Part shown: in pieces, positions 49,192 through 56,928 of the stretch | How the letters are laid out: every line of letters begins with the position of its first letter | How positions within the stretch are numbered: position 1 is the first letter of the stretch | Source of the DNA: Sphaerotilus mobilis | GTDB taxonomy: Bacteria > Pseudomonadota > Gammaproteobacteria > Burkholderiales > Burkholderiaceae_C | DNA length: 64,000 nt | Assembly: GCF_004216565.1 (NCBI RefSeq) | Contig: NZ_SGWV01000010.1 | Span: forward strand, 186,001-250,000 | Direction: 5' to 3' | Position numbers and translations under genes: made by a program | The notes under the pieces: generated by a model | The model's input: the letters and a program-made list of their open reading frames with translations, nothing else | Databases searched by the model: none | What the model was told of the DNA's origin: nothing

Positions 49192-49240
49192 CGAATCGCT
49201 GATCAGCTCCGCAGCGGGCTTGCGCCCGCTGCAAGCGTCA

Positions 49241-50242
49241 TCAGAAGCTGTGGCGGACGCCGACGGCCAGGGTCGTGGCGGTCTTGGCGGTGGTGGCACC
49301 GGCAGCGTTCTTGGTCGTGGTGTTGTTGGTGGCAGCATAAGCGCGGGTGCGCTTGGACAGGTCGTAGTAACCGGTCAGCACGATGCCCGAACGCTTGCCG
49401 TTGTCGGCACCAGCGGCGGTTTCCGAGTCAGCCGTGGCATAGCCAAAGCCAACAGCGGCGTTCGCGCCGATGGGAGCGGACACGCCCAGTTGGACTTCCG
49501 AGTCCTGCAGGACCGTGTTGTCAGCCTTGTTGAAGCCAGCGTTGAGCTTCACCACGCCCAGATCGTAGGAACCGGCGATCAGGGTGTACTTGGTGGTGAC
49601 GGCGGCAACCTTCTCGGCTTGGTAGCCGACGCCAGCCAGGATCGGGCCCATGGCGAACTTGACGTGCAGGCTGGTTTGGCTCGAAGCGTTGACCGTGGCG
49701 GTCTTGTTCTCACCCAGGCCGTACGACAGCGAACCGCTCACGCCGCCCATCGTCGGCGAGTCGTAGCGCAGCGTGTTGTTGGTGCGACCGGCGTAGTCGG
49801 CAACACCGAAGCCCCACACCGAACCGGTGACGGCCACGCCAGCGTCAAACGCGTGGTTGGTCGCGCCGCGCAGCGAGTCATAAGAGGTGTACTGACGGCC
49901 GGCAGTGACCGAACCGAAGTCGCCTTCGACGCCAGCGTAGGCTTGACGACCGAACATCGTGGCGCCGTTGGCGACGTTGCCGTCGTCAATGGTGAAGCCG
50001 CTTTCGAACTGGAACTTGGCCTTCAGGCCGCCACCCAGGTCTTCCACGCCACGCAGGCCCCAACGGTTGCCGTTGTAGCCGCCGCCGTTCTGGACGGTCT
50101 GGCTCAGCTTGACGCCGGCAGCATCGGTCGTGCTCGTCGAACCAACCCAGAAGTCGGCCACGCCGTACAGGGTCACCGACGACTGGGCGAAAGAAGCGCC
50201 GGAAGCAGCCAGAACGGCCAGAGCGATCAGGGACTTTTTCAT
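49241..50242 (-). CDS. Gram-negative porin (OmpC-like, Porin_4)
   Basis: A 333-residue porin. Signal peptide KKSLIALAVLAASGASFAQ, then SSVTLYGVADFWVGS, NRWGLRGVEDLGGGLKAKFQFESGF and FGRQAYAGVEGDFGSVTAGRQYTSYD, in the order of neisserial/burkholderial porins. It ends LAVGVRHSF. AGGAG lies eight bases before ATG 50242. Codon use is biased toward common codons and a strong terminator follows, consistent with high expression. It is in tandem with, but only distantly similar to, the preceding porin, so they are probably not a recent duplication. Confidence 0.94.
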   Translation of the reverse strand: MKKSLIALAVLAASGASFAQSSVTLYGVADFWVGSTSTTDAAGVKLSQTVQNGGGYNGNRWGLRGVEDLGGGLKAKFQFESGFTIDDGNVANGATMFGRQAYAGVEGDFGSVTAGRQYTSYDSLRGATNHAFDAGVAVTGSVWGFGVADYAGRTNNTLRYDSPTMGGVSGSLSYGLGENKTATVNASSQTSLHVKFAMGPILAGVGYQAEKVAAVTTKYTLIAGSYDLGVVKLNAGFNKADNTVLQDSEVQLGVSAPIGANAAVGFGYATADSETAAGADNGKRSGIVLTGYYDLSKRTRAYAATNNTTTKNAAGATTAKTATTLAVGVRHSF

Positions 50243-50506
50243 CAAGAATCTCCTAGGGGACAGGATTGAGGAACCGCAAGCAGGGAGGCGTCGAACCGCC
50301 TAACCTTGACCCGCTACGGCCAACCTCCGTGTTGGAAGTTGTGTTCATTCCAACAGACGCCCGAAGTCCTTGCCAACCCGTACTACCCACAACAGGGGCA
50401 ACTCGTTGTCCGAGTGCAACATTCGATTTCAACACGCGCCGCACGCCCTTGAAAGGGGCACGACGCAAGATGACGCCCTGATGTAACCCGTCGCTTCGAG
50501 TCCTTC

Positions 50507-51154
50507 ATGATGCAAACAAGAGACACCCTGGACCGCGTGCTCGGCACGCTCGACATCGGCCTGCGCACGGTGTGGGGCCACCACCACGCACACCGCGCCC
50601 GCCCGGAAGACACCGGACCGGCTGTTGACGAGGTGGCGATGACCGAGGCCGAGCGCACGCTGGCCGGTGCGCTGATGCGGGTCAACCACGTCGGCGAGGT
50701 GTGCGCACAAGCGCTCTACAACGCGCAGGCGCTGGCCACGCCGGACGCCGACCTGCGGGCTCATTTCGATGCGGCGGCGGCCGACGAGGTCGACCACCTG
50801 GCCTGGACCGAGCAGCGCATCCGCGAACTGGGCGCGCGCCCGTCGGTGCTGAATCCGCTCTGGTATGCCGGCGCCTTCGCCATCGGGCTGGCCGCCGGGC
50901 GCATGGGACGACAAGCCAGCTTGGGCTTCGTGATCGAGACCGAACGCCAGGTCGAGCAGCACCTGCAAAGCCACCTCGATCGCCTGCCGGTGCAGGACCG
51001 CAGCTCGCGGGCCATCGTCACGCAGATGCGCGACGACGAGGCCCGTCACGCCACCGAAGCGCAAGACGCCGGGGGCCTGCGCCCGCCGCCGCCGGTGCGC
51101 TGGCTGATGCGGGCGGCGGCCAAGGTCATGACGACCGCCGCGCACCGGATCTGA
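50507..51154 (+). CDS. coq7: Demethoxyubiquinone hydroxylase Coq7
   Basis: A 215-residue di-iron carboxylate enzyme. Ligand motifs are [14 protein letters not shown] (Glu), DEVDHLAW (E-x2-H), [11 protein letters not shown] (Glu and His) and [10 protein letters not shown] (E-x2-H). It hydroxylates 2-polyprenyl-3-methyl-6-methoxy-benzoquinol in ubiquinone synthesis at the inner membrane. ATG 50507 and ATG 50510 are adjacent; the choice does not affect the domain. Divergent from the second porin. Confidence 0.95.
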   Translation: MMQTRDTLDRVLGTLDIGLRTVWGHHHAHRARPEDTGPAVDEVAMTEAERTLAGALMRVNHVGEVCAQALYNAQALATPDADLRAHFDAAAADEVDHLAWTEQRIRELGARPSVLNPLWYAGAFAIGLAAGRMGRQASLGFVIETERQVEQHLQSHLDRLPVQDRSSRAIVTQMRDDEARHATEAQDAGGLRPPPPVRWLMRAAAKVMTTAAHRI

Positions 51155-51178
51155 CCCGGCCGGGAAGACGAACGAGGA

Positions 51179-51604
51179 TCAGGCCTCGTTCACCACCTCG
51201 ACCTTGACCTCAATCTCGGCCGTCTTGGCGAGCATGGCGGTGGCCGAGCAGTACTTGTCGTGCGACATCTGCACCGCACGCTGCACGGCGGTCTCGGGCA
51301 GGTTCCTGCCGGTGACGACAAAGGTCATGACGATGCGGGTGAAGACCTTGGGGTCGACCTCGGCCCGGTCGGCGTTGACCTTGACCTGGCAGCCGCTGAT
51401 GGCGTGCCGGCCGCGCTTGAGGATCAGCACCACGTCATAGGCTGCGCAGGCACCGGCGCCGGCCAGCAGCGTCTCCATGGGTCGTGGCGCGAGGTTGCGG
51501 CCGCCGCCCTCGGGCGCGCCGTCCATCGTCAGCAGGTGTCCGCTGCCGGTCTCGGCGGAGAAGGCCATGCCGTTGGACGGCATCCAGTTGATCGTGCATT
51601 CCAT
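51179..51604 (-). CDS. OsmC-family thiol peroxidase-like protein
   Basis: A 141-residue OsmC/Ohr-fold protein with two cysteines in family positions: AGAGACAAYDVVLILKRGR (about Cys53) and SHDKYCSATAML (about Cys118). NLAPRPMETLL precedes the first. Members reduce organic hydroperoxides or have related roles; the YhfA-like subgroup (RPMETLLAGAGAC) is less well defined. Cytoplasmic. Convergent with coq7, with 24 bases between stops. Confidence 0.88.
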   Translation of the reverse strand: MECTINWMPSNGMAFSAETGSGHLLTMDGAPEGGGRNLAPRPMETLLAGAGACAAYDVVLILKRGRHAISGCQVKVNADRAEVDPKVFTRIVMTFVVTGRNLPETAVQRAVQMSHDKYCSATAMLAKTAEIEVKVEVVNEA

Positions 51605-51768
51605 GGTGGTCGGTCGGCGACGGCGCGCGCAGTGGTGTTGACGAAAGGTTGAAAAGGGCTCGTCGGATTGTCACCGCGCCCCTGCGCCGATCTCTAGCGC
51701 ATCGGGCCAGACCGTGCCGGACGTCATGCCTTGCGCGCCGAACAGGCAGGGGAATTCGTCCGTTCACG

Positions 51769-51798
51769 TTGCATCGCACCAATTGCCACGCATAGAAT
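51769..51798 (+). promoter_or_regulatory. Sigma-70-like promoter of the candidate small RNA
   Basis: TTGCAT (51769-51774) and TAGAAT (51793-51798) are separated by 18 bases. The predicted start is near 51805. No coding gene lies within 190 bases downstream on this strand. Confidence 0.5.
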
Positions 51799-51804
51799 CG
51801 ACGC

Positions 51805-51953
51805 CAAGGAACGCAAAAGGCAAGCCGCCGAAAAAAGTCAATCAAGGGCTGCCCGCATGTCGGTTGATTCCGACAGGTTTCCACCCGTTGTCTCCTCCAC
51901 CCTCCTCAAAAAAGGTGGATTAAGCCCAAGGCCTCTGGTCTTGGGCTTTTTTT
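51805..51953 (+). ncRNA. Candidate structured small RNA (or ilvA leader)
   Basis: About 150 bases lie between a promoter-like element and an intrinsic terminator. Hairpin 1 is TGTCGG-TTGATT-CCGACA (51858-51875). Hairpin 2 has stem TCCACC/GGTGGA (51896-51901 and 51914-51919) with loop CTCCTCAAAAAA. Hairpin 3 is the terminator. CTCCTCC (51892-51898) and CCTCCTC (51901-51907) are complementary to Shine-Dalgarno sequences, and the second is mostly in the loop. The neighbouring osmC gene is on the other strand, so this is not its 3' end. It could instead be an untranslated leader of ilvA ended early. Confidence 0.45.
51922..51953 (+). terminator. Strong rho-independent terminator before ilvA
   Basis: AAGCCCAAG (51922-51930) and CTTGGGCTT (51940-51948) make a perfect 9-bp stem with a 9-base loop, followed by TTTTT (51949-51953). 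It ends the candidate RNA and lies 42 bases before the first ilvA ATG. Confidence 0.9.
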
Positions 51954-51995
51954 CTGGGCGCTCGTCAGCCCCTGGGTGTGCAGAGGGCCTCACTT

Positions 51996-53708
51996 ATGAT
52001 CGGCGCCCCCTTCGACACGCCGCCTCAGCCGGCCCCGACCATGCCTTCCGCGCGCAAGACCTCCGCACCGTCCACCCCTTCCGTGACGACGTCCAAGGCC
52101 CCTGCGAAGAAGATTGCCCGGAAGGTGGTGGCGAAGTCGCCAGCCAAGACCTCCGCCAAGGCGGCAGCGGCGAAGGTCGAGGCCGCCAAGGTCGCATTGG
52201 CCAGCACCTACCTGCAGCGCATCCTCAACGCCAAGGTCTATGACGTGGCGCACGAGACCGAGCTGATGCCGGCGCAGAACCTGTCGGCGCGCATCGGCAA
52301 CCGGGTGCTGCTCAAGCGCGAGGACAACCAGCCCGTCTTCAGCTTCAAGCTGCGCGGCGCCTACAACAAGATGGCCCACCTGACGCGCGAACAGTTGGCG
52401 CGCGGCGTCATCTGCGCCTCGGCCGGCAACCACGCCCAGGGCGTGGCGCTGGGTGGGCAACGGCTGGGTTGCCGCGCTGTGATCGTCATGCCGACGACCA
52501 CGCCGGCGGTCAAGATCGACGCGGTGCGCGCCCGGGGTGGCGAGGTGCTGCTGCACGGCGAGAGCTACTCGGATGCCTACGAGCACGCGCTCGGCGTGGC
52601 GCGCGAGCAGGGTCTCACCTTCGTGCACCCCTTTGACGACCCGGACGTGATCGCCGGCCAGGGCACCATCGGCATGGAGATCCTGCGCCAGCACCAGGGC
52701 CCCATCCACGCGGTGTTCGTGGCGATCGGCGGCGGCGGCCTGATCTCGGGCGTGGCGGCCTACCTCAAGGCGGTGCGCCCGGAGATCAAGGTGATCGGCG
52801 TGCAGACCACCGACTCGGACGCGATGGCCCGCTCGGTCGAGGCCGGCAAGCGCGTGCGGCTCAACGATGTCGGCCTGTTCTCGGACGGCACTGCGGTCAA
52901 GCAGGTCGGCGAGGAGACCTTCCGCGTCGCCCGCGTGCTGGTCGACGAGTTCATCCGCGTCGACACCGATGCGGTCTGCGCGGCCATGAAGGACGTGTTC
53001 CAGGACACCCGCTCGGTGCTGGAGCCCGCTGGCGCGCTCGGCGTGGCGGCGATCAAGCAGTACGTCGAACGCACCGGCATCCGCGACGAGACGCTGGTGG
53101 CGATCACCTGCGGCGCCAACATGAACTTCGACCGGCTGCGCTTCGTGGCCGAGCGGGCCGAGGTCGGCGAGGCCCGCGAGGCGCTGTTCGCGGTGACGAT
53201 CCCCGAGGAGCGCGGCTCCTTCAAGCGCTTCTGCGAGCTGATCGGCCCGCGCAGCGTGACCGAGTTCAACTACCGCATCTCAGACGCCAGCCAGGCCCAC
53301 ATCTTTGTCGGACTGAGCCTGAGCAAGCCGGGCGAATCGGCCGAGATCGGCGAGCTGTTCGCGCGCCACGGCTTCGGTGCCATCGACCTGAGCCACGACG
53401 AGCTGGCGGCTGACCACATCCGGCACCTGGTGGGCGGGCACTCGCCGCTGGCGGCCGATGAGCGGCTGTTCCGCTTCATCTTCCCGGAGCGTCCGGGCGC
53501 GCTGATGCGCTTCCTCTCCAGCATGCACCCGGGCTGGAACATCAGCCTGTTCCACTACCGCAACCAGGGCGCCGACTACGGCCGCATCCTGGTCGGCATC
53601 CAGGTGCCGAAGTCGGACCGGTCAAAGTTCCGTCAATTCCTGGACACGCTGGCCTATCCCTGTGTCGAGGAAACCGACAACCCGGTGTACCGTCTCTTTC
53701 TGCGCTGA
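51996..53708 (+). CDS. ilvA: Threonine ammonia-lyase, biosynthetic (threonine deaminase)
   Basis: The PLP catalytic domain includes LKREDNQPVFSFKLRGAYNKM (PLP Lys), ICASAGNHAQGVAL and AIGGGGLISGVAAYLK. Two C-terminal ACT-like regulatory modules follow (about 365-455 and 465-565), where isoleucine and valine act. It converts threonine to 2-oxobutyrate for isoleucine synthesis. ATG 51996 has GAGGG upstream; ATG 52041 (MPSARKTSAPS) is the alternative and would follow the TATGAT -10. Either way, the N-terminus carries a Lys/Ala/Pro-rich tract (APAKKIARKVVAKSPAKTSA) before the family start at TYLQRILNAKVYDVA, which is unusual. Confidence 0.93.
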   Translation: MIGAPFDTPPQPAPTMPSARKTSAPSTPSVTTSKAPAKKIARKVVAKSPAKTSAKAAAAKVEAAKVALASTYLQRILNAKVYDVAHETELMPAQNLSARIGNRVLLKREDNQPVFSFKLRGAYNKMAHLTREQLARGVICASAGNHAQGVALGGQRLGCRAVIVMPTTTPAVKIDAVRARGGEVLLHGESYSDAYEHALGVAREQGLTFVHPFDDPDVIAGQGTIGMEILRQHQGPIHAVFVAIGGGGLISGVAAYLKAVRPEIKVIGVQTTDSDAMARSVEAGKRVRLNDVGLFSDGTAVKQVGEETFRVARVLVDEFIRVDTDAVCAAMKDVFQDTRSVLEPAGALGVAAIKQYVERTGIRDETLVAITCGANMNFDRLRFVAERAEVGEAREALFAVTIPEERGSFKRFCELIGPRSVTEFNYRISDASQAHIFVGLSLSKPGESAEIGELFARHGFGAIDLSHDELAADHIRHLVGGHSPLAADERLFRFIFPERPGALMRFLSSMHPGWNISLFHYRNQGADYGRILVGIQVPKSDRSKFRQFLDTLAYPCVEETDNPVYRLFLR

Positions 53709-53772
53709 AAACGGCGCGCCCGCGCCATGACTGCGGCGCGTCCGCACCCGCCCTGCCGACCCGAGACGAGCC

Positions 53773-54867
53773 ATGTTCACCGAGACCACGCCCCTGGTGG
53801 CGCCCACCCAGCGACCGTCGCTGGAGCAGGCGTTGCGGCTCAAGCTGCAGCGCCGCTCCGCGCTGGGCGGGCACATGGGCGAGCTGGAACCGCTGGCGGT
53901 GCGGCTGGGCCTGATCCAGAACGCCCTGCGCCCGCGCCTGCGCCAGCCGCAGCTGCTGGTCTTCGCCGGCGACCACGGCCTGGCGGTGGACGTGTCCTCG
54001 CCGCAGCACCGCAGCACCGCGCAGACGGTCGACGACATCGTCAACAACCGGGTGCCGCTGCCCGTGCTGGCGCACCGCCAGGGCCTGACGCTCAACGTGG
54101 TCGACGGCGGGCTGACGACGCCGTTGCGCATCCAGCCCGGCGTGATGGCCCGCAAGATCGCCCACGGCACGCGCAACTGCCGGGTGGCCCAGGCGATGAC
54201 GCTGGACCAGCTCAACGCCGCCATCCGCGCCGGCATGGAGATCGCCGATGCCTTGCCGGGCAATGTGCTGGGTTGCGCCGGTCTTGGCGTCGGCTCGGTC
54301 GAGGCGGCTGCCCTGCTGATCTCGCGCATCACCGGCATGCAGCTGCGCACCATCCTGAACGCCGGCGACCGCATGCCGTCGATGACGCTGGAGCACCTGA
54401 TGGTGGTGCTGCAGGCAGCCCAGTCACGCCACGGCCAGGTCGAGGACCCGGTCGAGGCGCTGGCCGCCTTCGGTGGTTTCGAGACCGCGATGATGGTCGG
54501 CGCGCTGCTGAAGGCGGCGGAGAAGCGCCACCTGATCCTGATCGACGGCATCGTCGCCTGTGCCGCGTTGATCGTGGCCACGCACATCGCCGGGCCAGTG
54601 GCCGACTACTGCGTGTTCTGCCGCAGCACCGACCACGCCGGGCTGGACGCCGTGCTGGGCGGCTTCAAGAGCACGGCCCTGCTGACGCTGGGCATGGACA
54701 GCCTGGACGGCACCGGCATCGCGGTCAGCTGGCCGCTGGTGGCCAGCGCGGCTTCGCTATTGAGCGATGTCACCGATGGTCCTGAGCCGGTCACGCTGAC
54801 CGAGGAAGCGGCCGATGTGGTGCTTCAGGCCGCCGTGCGCGACTTCATCAACCTGCCCGAACGCTGA
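53773..54867 (+). CDS. cobT: Divergent CobT-type phosphoribosyltransferase
   Basis: A 364-residue protein of the nicotinate-nucleotide:dimethylbenzimidazole phosphoribosyltransferase fold. It keeps QLLVFAGDHGLA, NAGDRMPSMTLEH, GGFETAMMVGALL and LIDGIVACAALI. Two catalytic segments differ. The usual GEMGIGNTT reads GCAGLGVGS, so its Glu is Cys, and the late GEGTGA reads LDGTGI, so its Glu is Asp. In Salmonella CobT these glutamates (174 and 317) act in catalysis. No other cobalamin gene is near. It may use another base or reaction; the symbol marks homology only. Confidence 0.82.
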   Translation: MFTETTPLVAPTQRPSLEQALRLKLQRRSALGGHMGELEPLAVRLGLIQNALRPRLRQPQLLVFAGDHGLAVDVSSPQHRSTAQTVDDIVNNRVPLPVLAHRQGLTLNVVDGGLTTPLRIQPGVMARKIAHGTRNCRVAQAMTLDQLNAAIRAGMEIADALPGNVLGCAGLGVGSVEAAALLISRITGMQLRTILNAGDRMPSMTLEHLMVVLQAAQSRHGQVEDPVEALAAFGGFETAMMVGALLKAAEKRHLILIDGIVACAALIVATHIAGPVADYCVFCRSTDHAGLDAVLGGFKSTALLTLGMDSLDGTGIAVSWPLVASAASLLSDVTDGPEPVTLTEEAADVVLQAAVRDFINLPER

Positions 54868-54870
54868 CGC

Positions 54871-55485
54871 TCAGCGCGGCGGGTTCTGAGGTGGCGGGGG
54901 CGGCGCGGCCACATCGCCGCCGGGCTGCACCGGCGCACCACCTTCGCCCAGCACCACGACTGGCGAGGGCGCGCCCTCGGGGGGCGGCGTGACCAAGGGG
55001 GCCGCGCGCGCTGCCGGGTTGGCGGCGATCGCCGGCGCGCCCAGCGCGCCGGTCAAGGGCTCGGCGGGCAAGGGCAGGTCCAGCACCGCCACGGCGGTGC
55101 CACCCAAAGGTCCGATGTGGACCAGGCGCTGGCTCACCGACTGAACCACCCACTGGTCGGTCACCGGGCTGCCCACCGCGACCATCCGGGTCGGCAGGCC
55201 GTCGACCGACAGCATCGCCCAGCCAGCACGACCCTCGGCACCGGCGACCACGCCCAGCAGCTTGAAGCGGCTTGCCGCTGCGGCCTGCTCTGCCGGCGCC
55301 GCTGCGGCACCGTCGGACGGATTTGCAAACAATCGCAAGATGTCACCTCGGCTGGACTGCTCCATGCCGATGGTGCGGACCTGATCGGGCAGGCCCTGAG
55401 GTGCCACGCCCAGGCGCAAACCCCAGAAGACGACGCTGCCCGCGAGGATTGCCCAGACCAGCCAGGCTGTGGTACGTGCTGCCAT
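54871..55485 (-). CDS. gspC: Type II secretion inner-membrane protein GspC-like
   Basis: A 204-residue protein with a short cytoplasmic end, one membrane helix (LVWAILAGSVVFWGLRLG), and a periplasmic HR domain (about 45-135) with FKLLGVVAGAEGRAGWAMLSVDG, VGSPVTDQWVVQSVSQRLVHIG. A Pro/Ala/Gly-rich tail replaces the PDZ or coiled-coil domain of longer GspC proteins. The HR domain contacts the GspD secretin. It is divergent from gspG, with 53 bases between starts, and convergent with the cobT homologue. In Burkholderiales such short forms are often named protein N or C. Confidence 0.87.
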   Translation of the reverse strand: MAARTTAWLVWAILAGSVVFWGLRLGVAPQGLPDQVRTIGMEQSSRGDILRLFANPSDGAAAAPAEQAAAASRFKLLGVVAGAEGRAGWAMLSVDGLPTRMVAVGSPVTDQWVVQSVSQRLVHIGPLGGTAVAVLDLPLPAEPLTGALGAPAIAANPAARAAPLVTPPPEGAPSPVVVLGEGGAPVQPGGDVAAPPPPPQNPPR

Positions 55486-55538
55486 GTTGCGACCATTATG
55501 ATGGACGGTTCCCCGACGATGGACTCAAGAACGCCACG

Positions 55539-56018
55539 ATGACTGCAACCTTTCAGAAGTTCACGACTACACACCGCACAGGGGCACACCGCACAGTGGC
55601 ACGCCAGCTCATCCGGCGTGGCTTCACCCTGATCGAGTTGATGGTGGTGCTGGTCATCATCGGCGTGCTGGCCGCGCTGGTTGTGCCCAATGTGCTGGAC
55701 CGGGCCGATGACGCCCGCGTGACCGCCGCCCGCACCGACATCGGCAACCTGATGCAGGCGCTCAAGCTCTACAAGCTTGACAACCAGCGCTACCCGACGG
55801 GCGAACAGGGCCTGCAAGCCCTGGTGGCACGGCCCTCGGCCGGCCCGAACCCGCCGAACTGGAAGCCCTATCTGGAGAAGCTGCCCAACGATCCCTGGGG
55901 CCGCCCCTACCAGTTCGCCAACCCGGGTGTGAAGGGCGAGATCGACGTGTTCTCCTTCGGCGCGGACGGTCAGGCCGGCGGCGAGGGCAAGGACTCGGAC
56001 CTCGGCTCGTGGCAGTGA
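55539..56018 (+). CDS. gspG: Type II secretion major pseudopilin GspG
   Basis: A 159-residue pseudopilin. The prepilin peptidase site RRGFTLIELMVVLVIIG lies after a 27-residue leader that is longer than usual. The conserved YKLDNQRYPTGEQGLQALV, the DPWGRPYQF and the C-terminal FSFGADGQAGGEGKDSDLGSW form the calcium-binding major pseudopilin signature. It polymerises into the periplasmic pseudopilus that pushes substrates through GspD. First gene of the plus-strand gsp cluster. ATG 55539 is used; a later start nearer the cleavage site is possible. Confidence 0.95.
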   Translation: MTATFQKFTTTHRTGAHRTVARQLIRRGFTLIELMVVLVIIGVLAALVVPNVLDRADDARVTAARTDIGNLMQALKLYKLDNQRYPTGEQGLQALVARPSAGPNPPNWKPYLEKLPNDPWGRPYQFANPGVKGEIDVFSFGADGQAGGEGKDSDLGSWQ

Positions 56019-56028
56019 GCCTGCGCCC

Positions 56029-56565
56029 GTGATCCCCCGTGGCGAGGCCGGCTCGGCGCGACGCCGGACCGCCGCCAGCCGTGGCTTCACCCTGCTGGAG
56101 CTGATGATCGTGGTGGCGCTGATCGCGGTGGCCAGTGCGGTCGCCAGCCTGGCCTTGCCGGACCCGGCCTCGTCCCGCCTCGAACGGGAAGCCGCTCGCC
56201 TGGCGACGCTGCTGGAGGCCGGCCGGGCCCAGTCCCGCGCCCTCGGTCTGCCGGTGCGCTGGTCGCCCGGACCGTCGACCGGCCGCGACGCCGCCGGCGT
56301 GATCGCCGATCCGGCCAAGCCCCCTGAGGCCTTCCACTTTGACGGCTTGCCTGCCAACCACGGCCTGCCACTGCGCTGGCTAGAGCCCGATGGCGAGGCG
56401 CCGCAGGTCGGCCTGCCCGAGCGCCAGTCGTGGATCCCGCTCGGGCCCGAGCCGGTGATCGGCCCGCAGCGCGTGGTGCTGAGCCTGGGCCAGCGCCGCA
56501 TCGCGGTGGCCAGCGACGGCATCGGCCCTTTCCGCGTGGAGCCCGACGATGCGACGCCGCGCTGA
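56029..56565 (+). CDS. gspH: Type II secretion minor pseudopilin GspH
   Basis: A 178-residue pseudopilin with cleavage site SRGFTLLELMIVVALIAVAS and then the GspH-type domain (LEREAARLATLLEAGRAQSRALGLPVRW). It is a minor component of the pseudopilus tip. The start is GTG 56029 just after the gspG stop; no ATG precedes the cleavage site. It overlaps gspI by 17 bases. Confidence 0.9.
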   Translation: MIPRGEAGSARRRTAASRGFTLLELMIVVALIAVASAVASLALPDPASSRLEREAARLATLLEAGRAQSRALGLPVRWSPGPSTGRDAAGVIADPAKPPEAFHFDGLPANHGLPLRWLEPDGEAPQVGLPERQSWIPLGPEPVIGPQRVVLSLGQRRIAVASDGIGPFRVEPDDATPR

Positions 56566-56926
56566 CCCGGCACGGCCACGCGGCCTGACCTTGATCGAGG
56601 TGCTGGTCGCGCTGGCCATCGTCGCCATCACGCTGGCCGCCGGGCTGAAGGCCTCGGCCGCGTTGACCGCCAACACGCAGCGTCTGGCCGATGTGCTGGC
56701 CGCCCAATGGTGCGCCGACAACATGCTCACCGAGCTGCGCCTGACGCGTCAGTTCCCGCCGGTCGGCGACAGCGACTTCGCCTGCGAGCAGCTCGGCACC
56801 GGCTACCGCGGCCAGCTGGTGGTGCGGCCCACGCCGAATCCGAACTTCCGCCGCGTGGACGCGCGTGTCGGCGATCCGCAGGGCCAGCCCATCCTGCAGC
56901 TCACGACCATCCTGCCGCGCCTGTGA
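56549..56926 (+). CDS. gspI: Type II secretion minor pseudopilin GspI
   Basis: A 125-residue pseudopilin with PRGLTLIEVLVALAIVAITLA as cleavage site and N-terminal helix, then QWCADNMLTELRLTRQFPPVGDS, typical of GspI. It nucleates the GspIJK tip complex. It overlaps gspH and its TGA overlaps a possible GTG start of gspJ. Confidence 0.92.
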   Translation: MRRRADPARPRGLTLIEVLVALAIVAITLAAGLKASAALTANTQRLADVLAAQWCADNMLTELRLTRQFPPVGDSDFACEQLGTGYRGQLVVRPTPNPNFRRVDARVGDPQGQPILQLTTILPRL

Positions 56927-56928
56927 CG

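Larger units (their letters stand above)
51605..51995. other. 391-base intergenic region before ilvA
   Basis: No convincing protein gene occurs here. The only open frames run through the terminator hairpin and into ilvA in a wrong phase. It holds a sigma-70-like promoter, three consecutive hairpins and a strong terminator (see the RNA entry). A -10-like TATGAT at 51995-52000 belongs to the ilvA start region. Confidence 0.6.

Noticed and set aside
51857-51960. Short frame starting at ATG 51857 as an ilvA leader peptide
   Set aside because: It does not stop before the terminator but reads through it and into ilvA in another phase, has no good ribosome site and lacks a run of Ile, Val or Thr codons.
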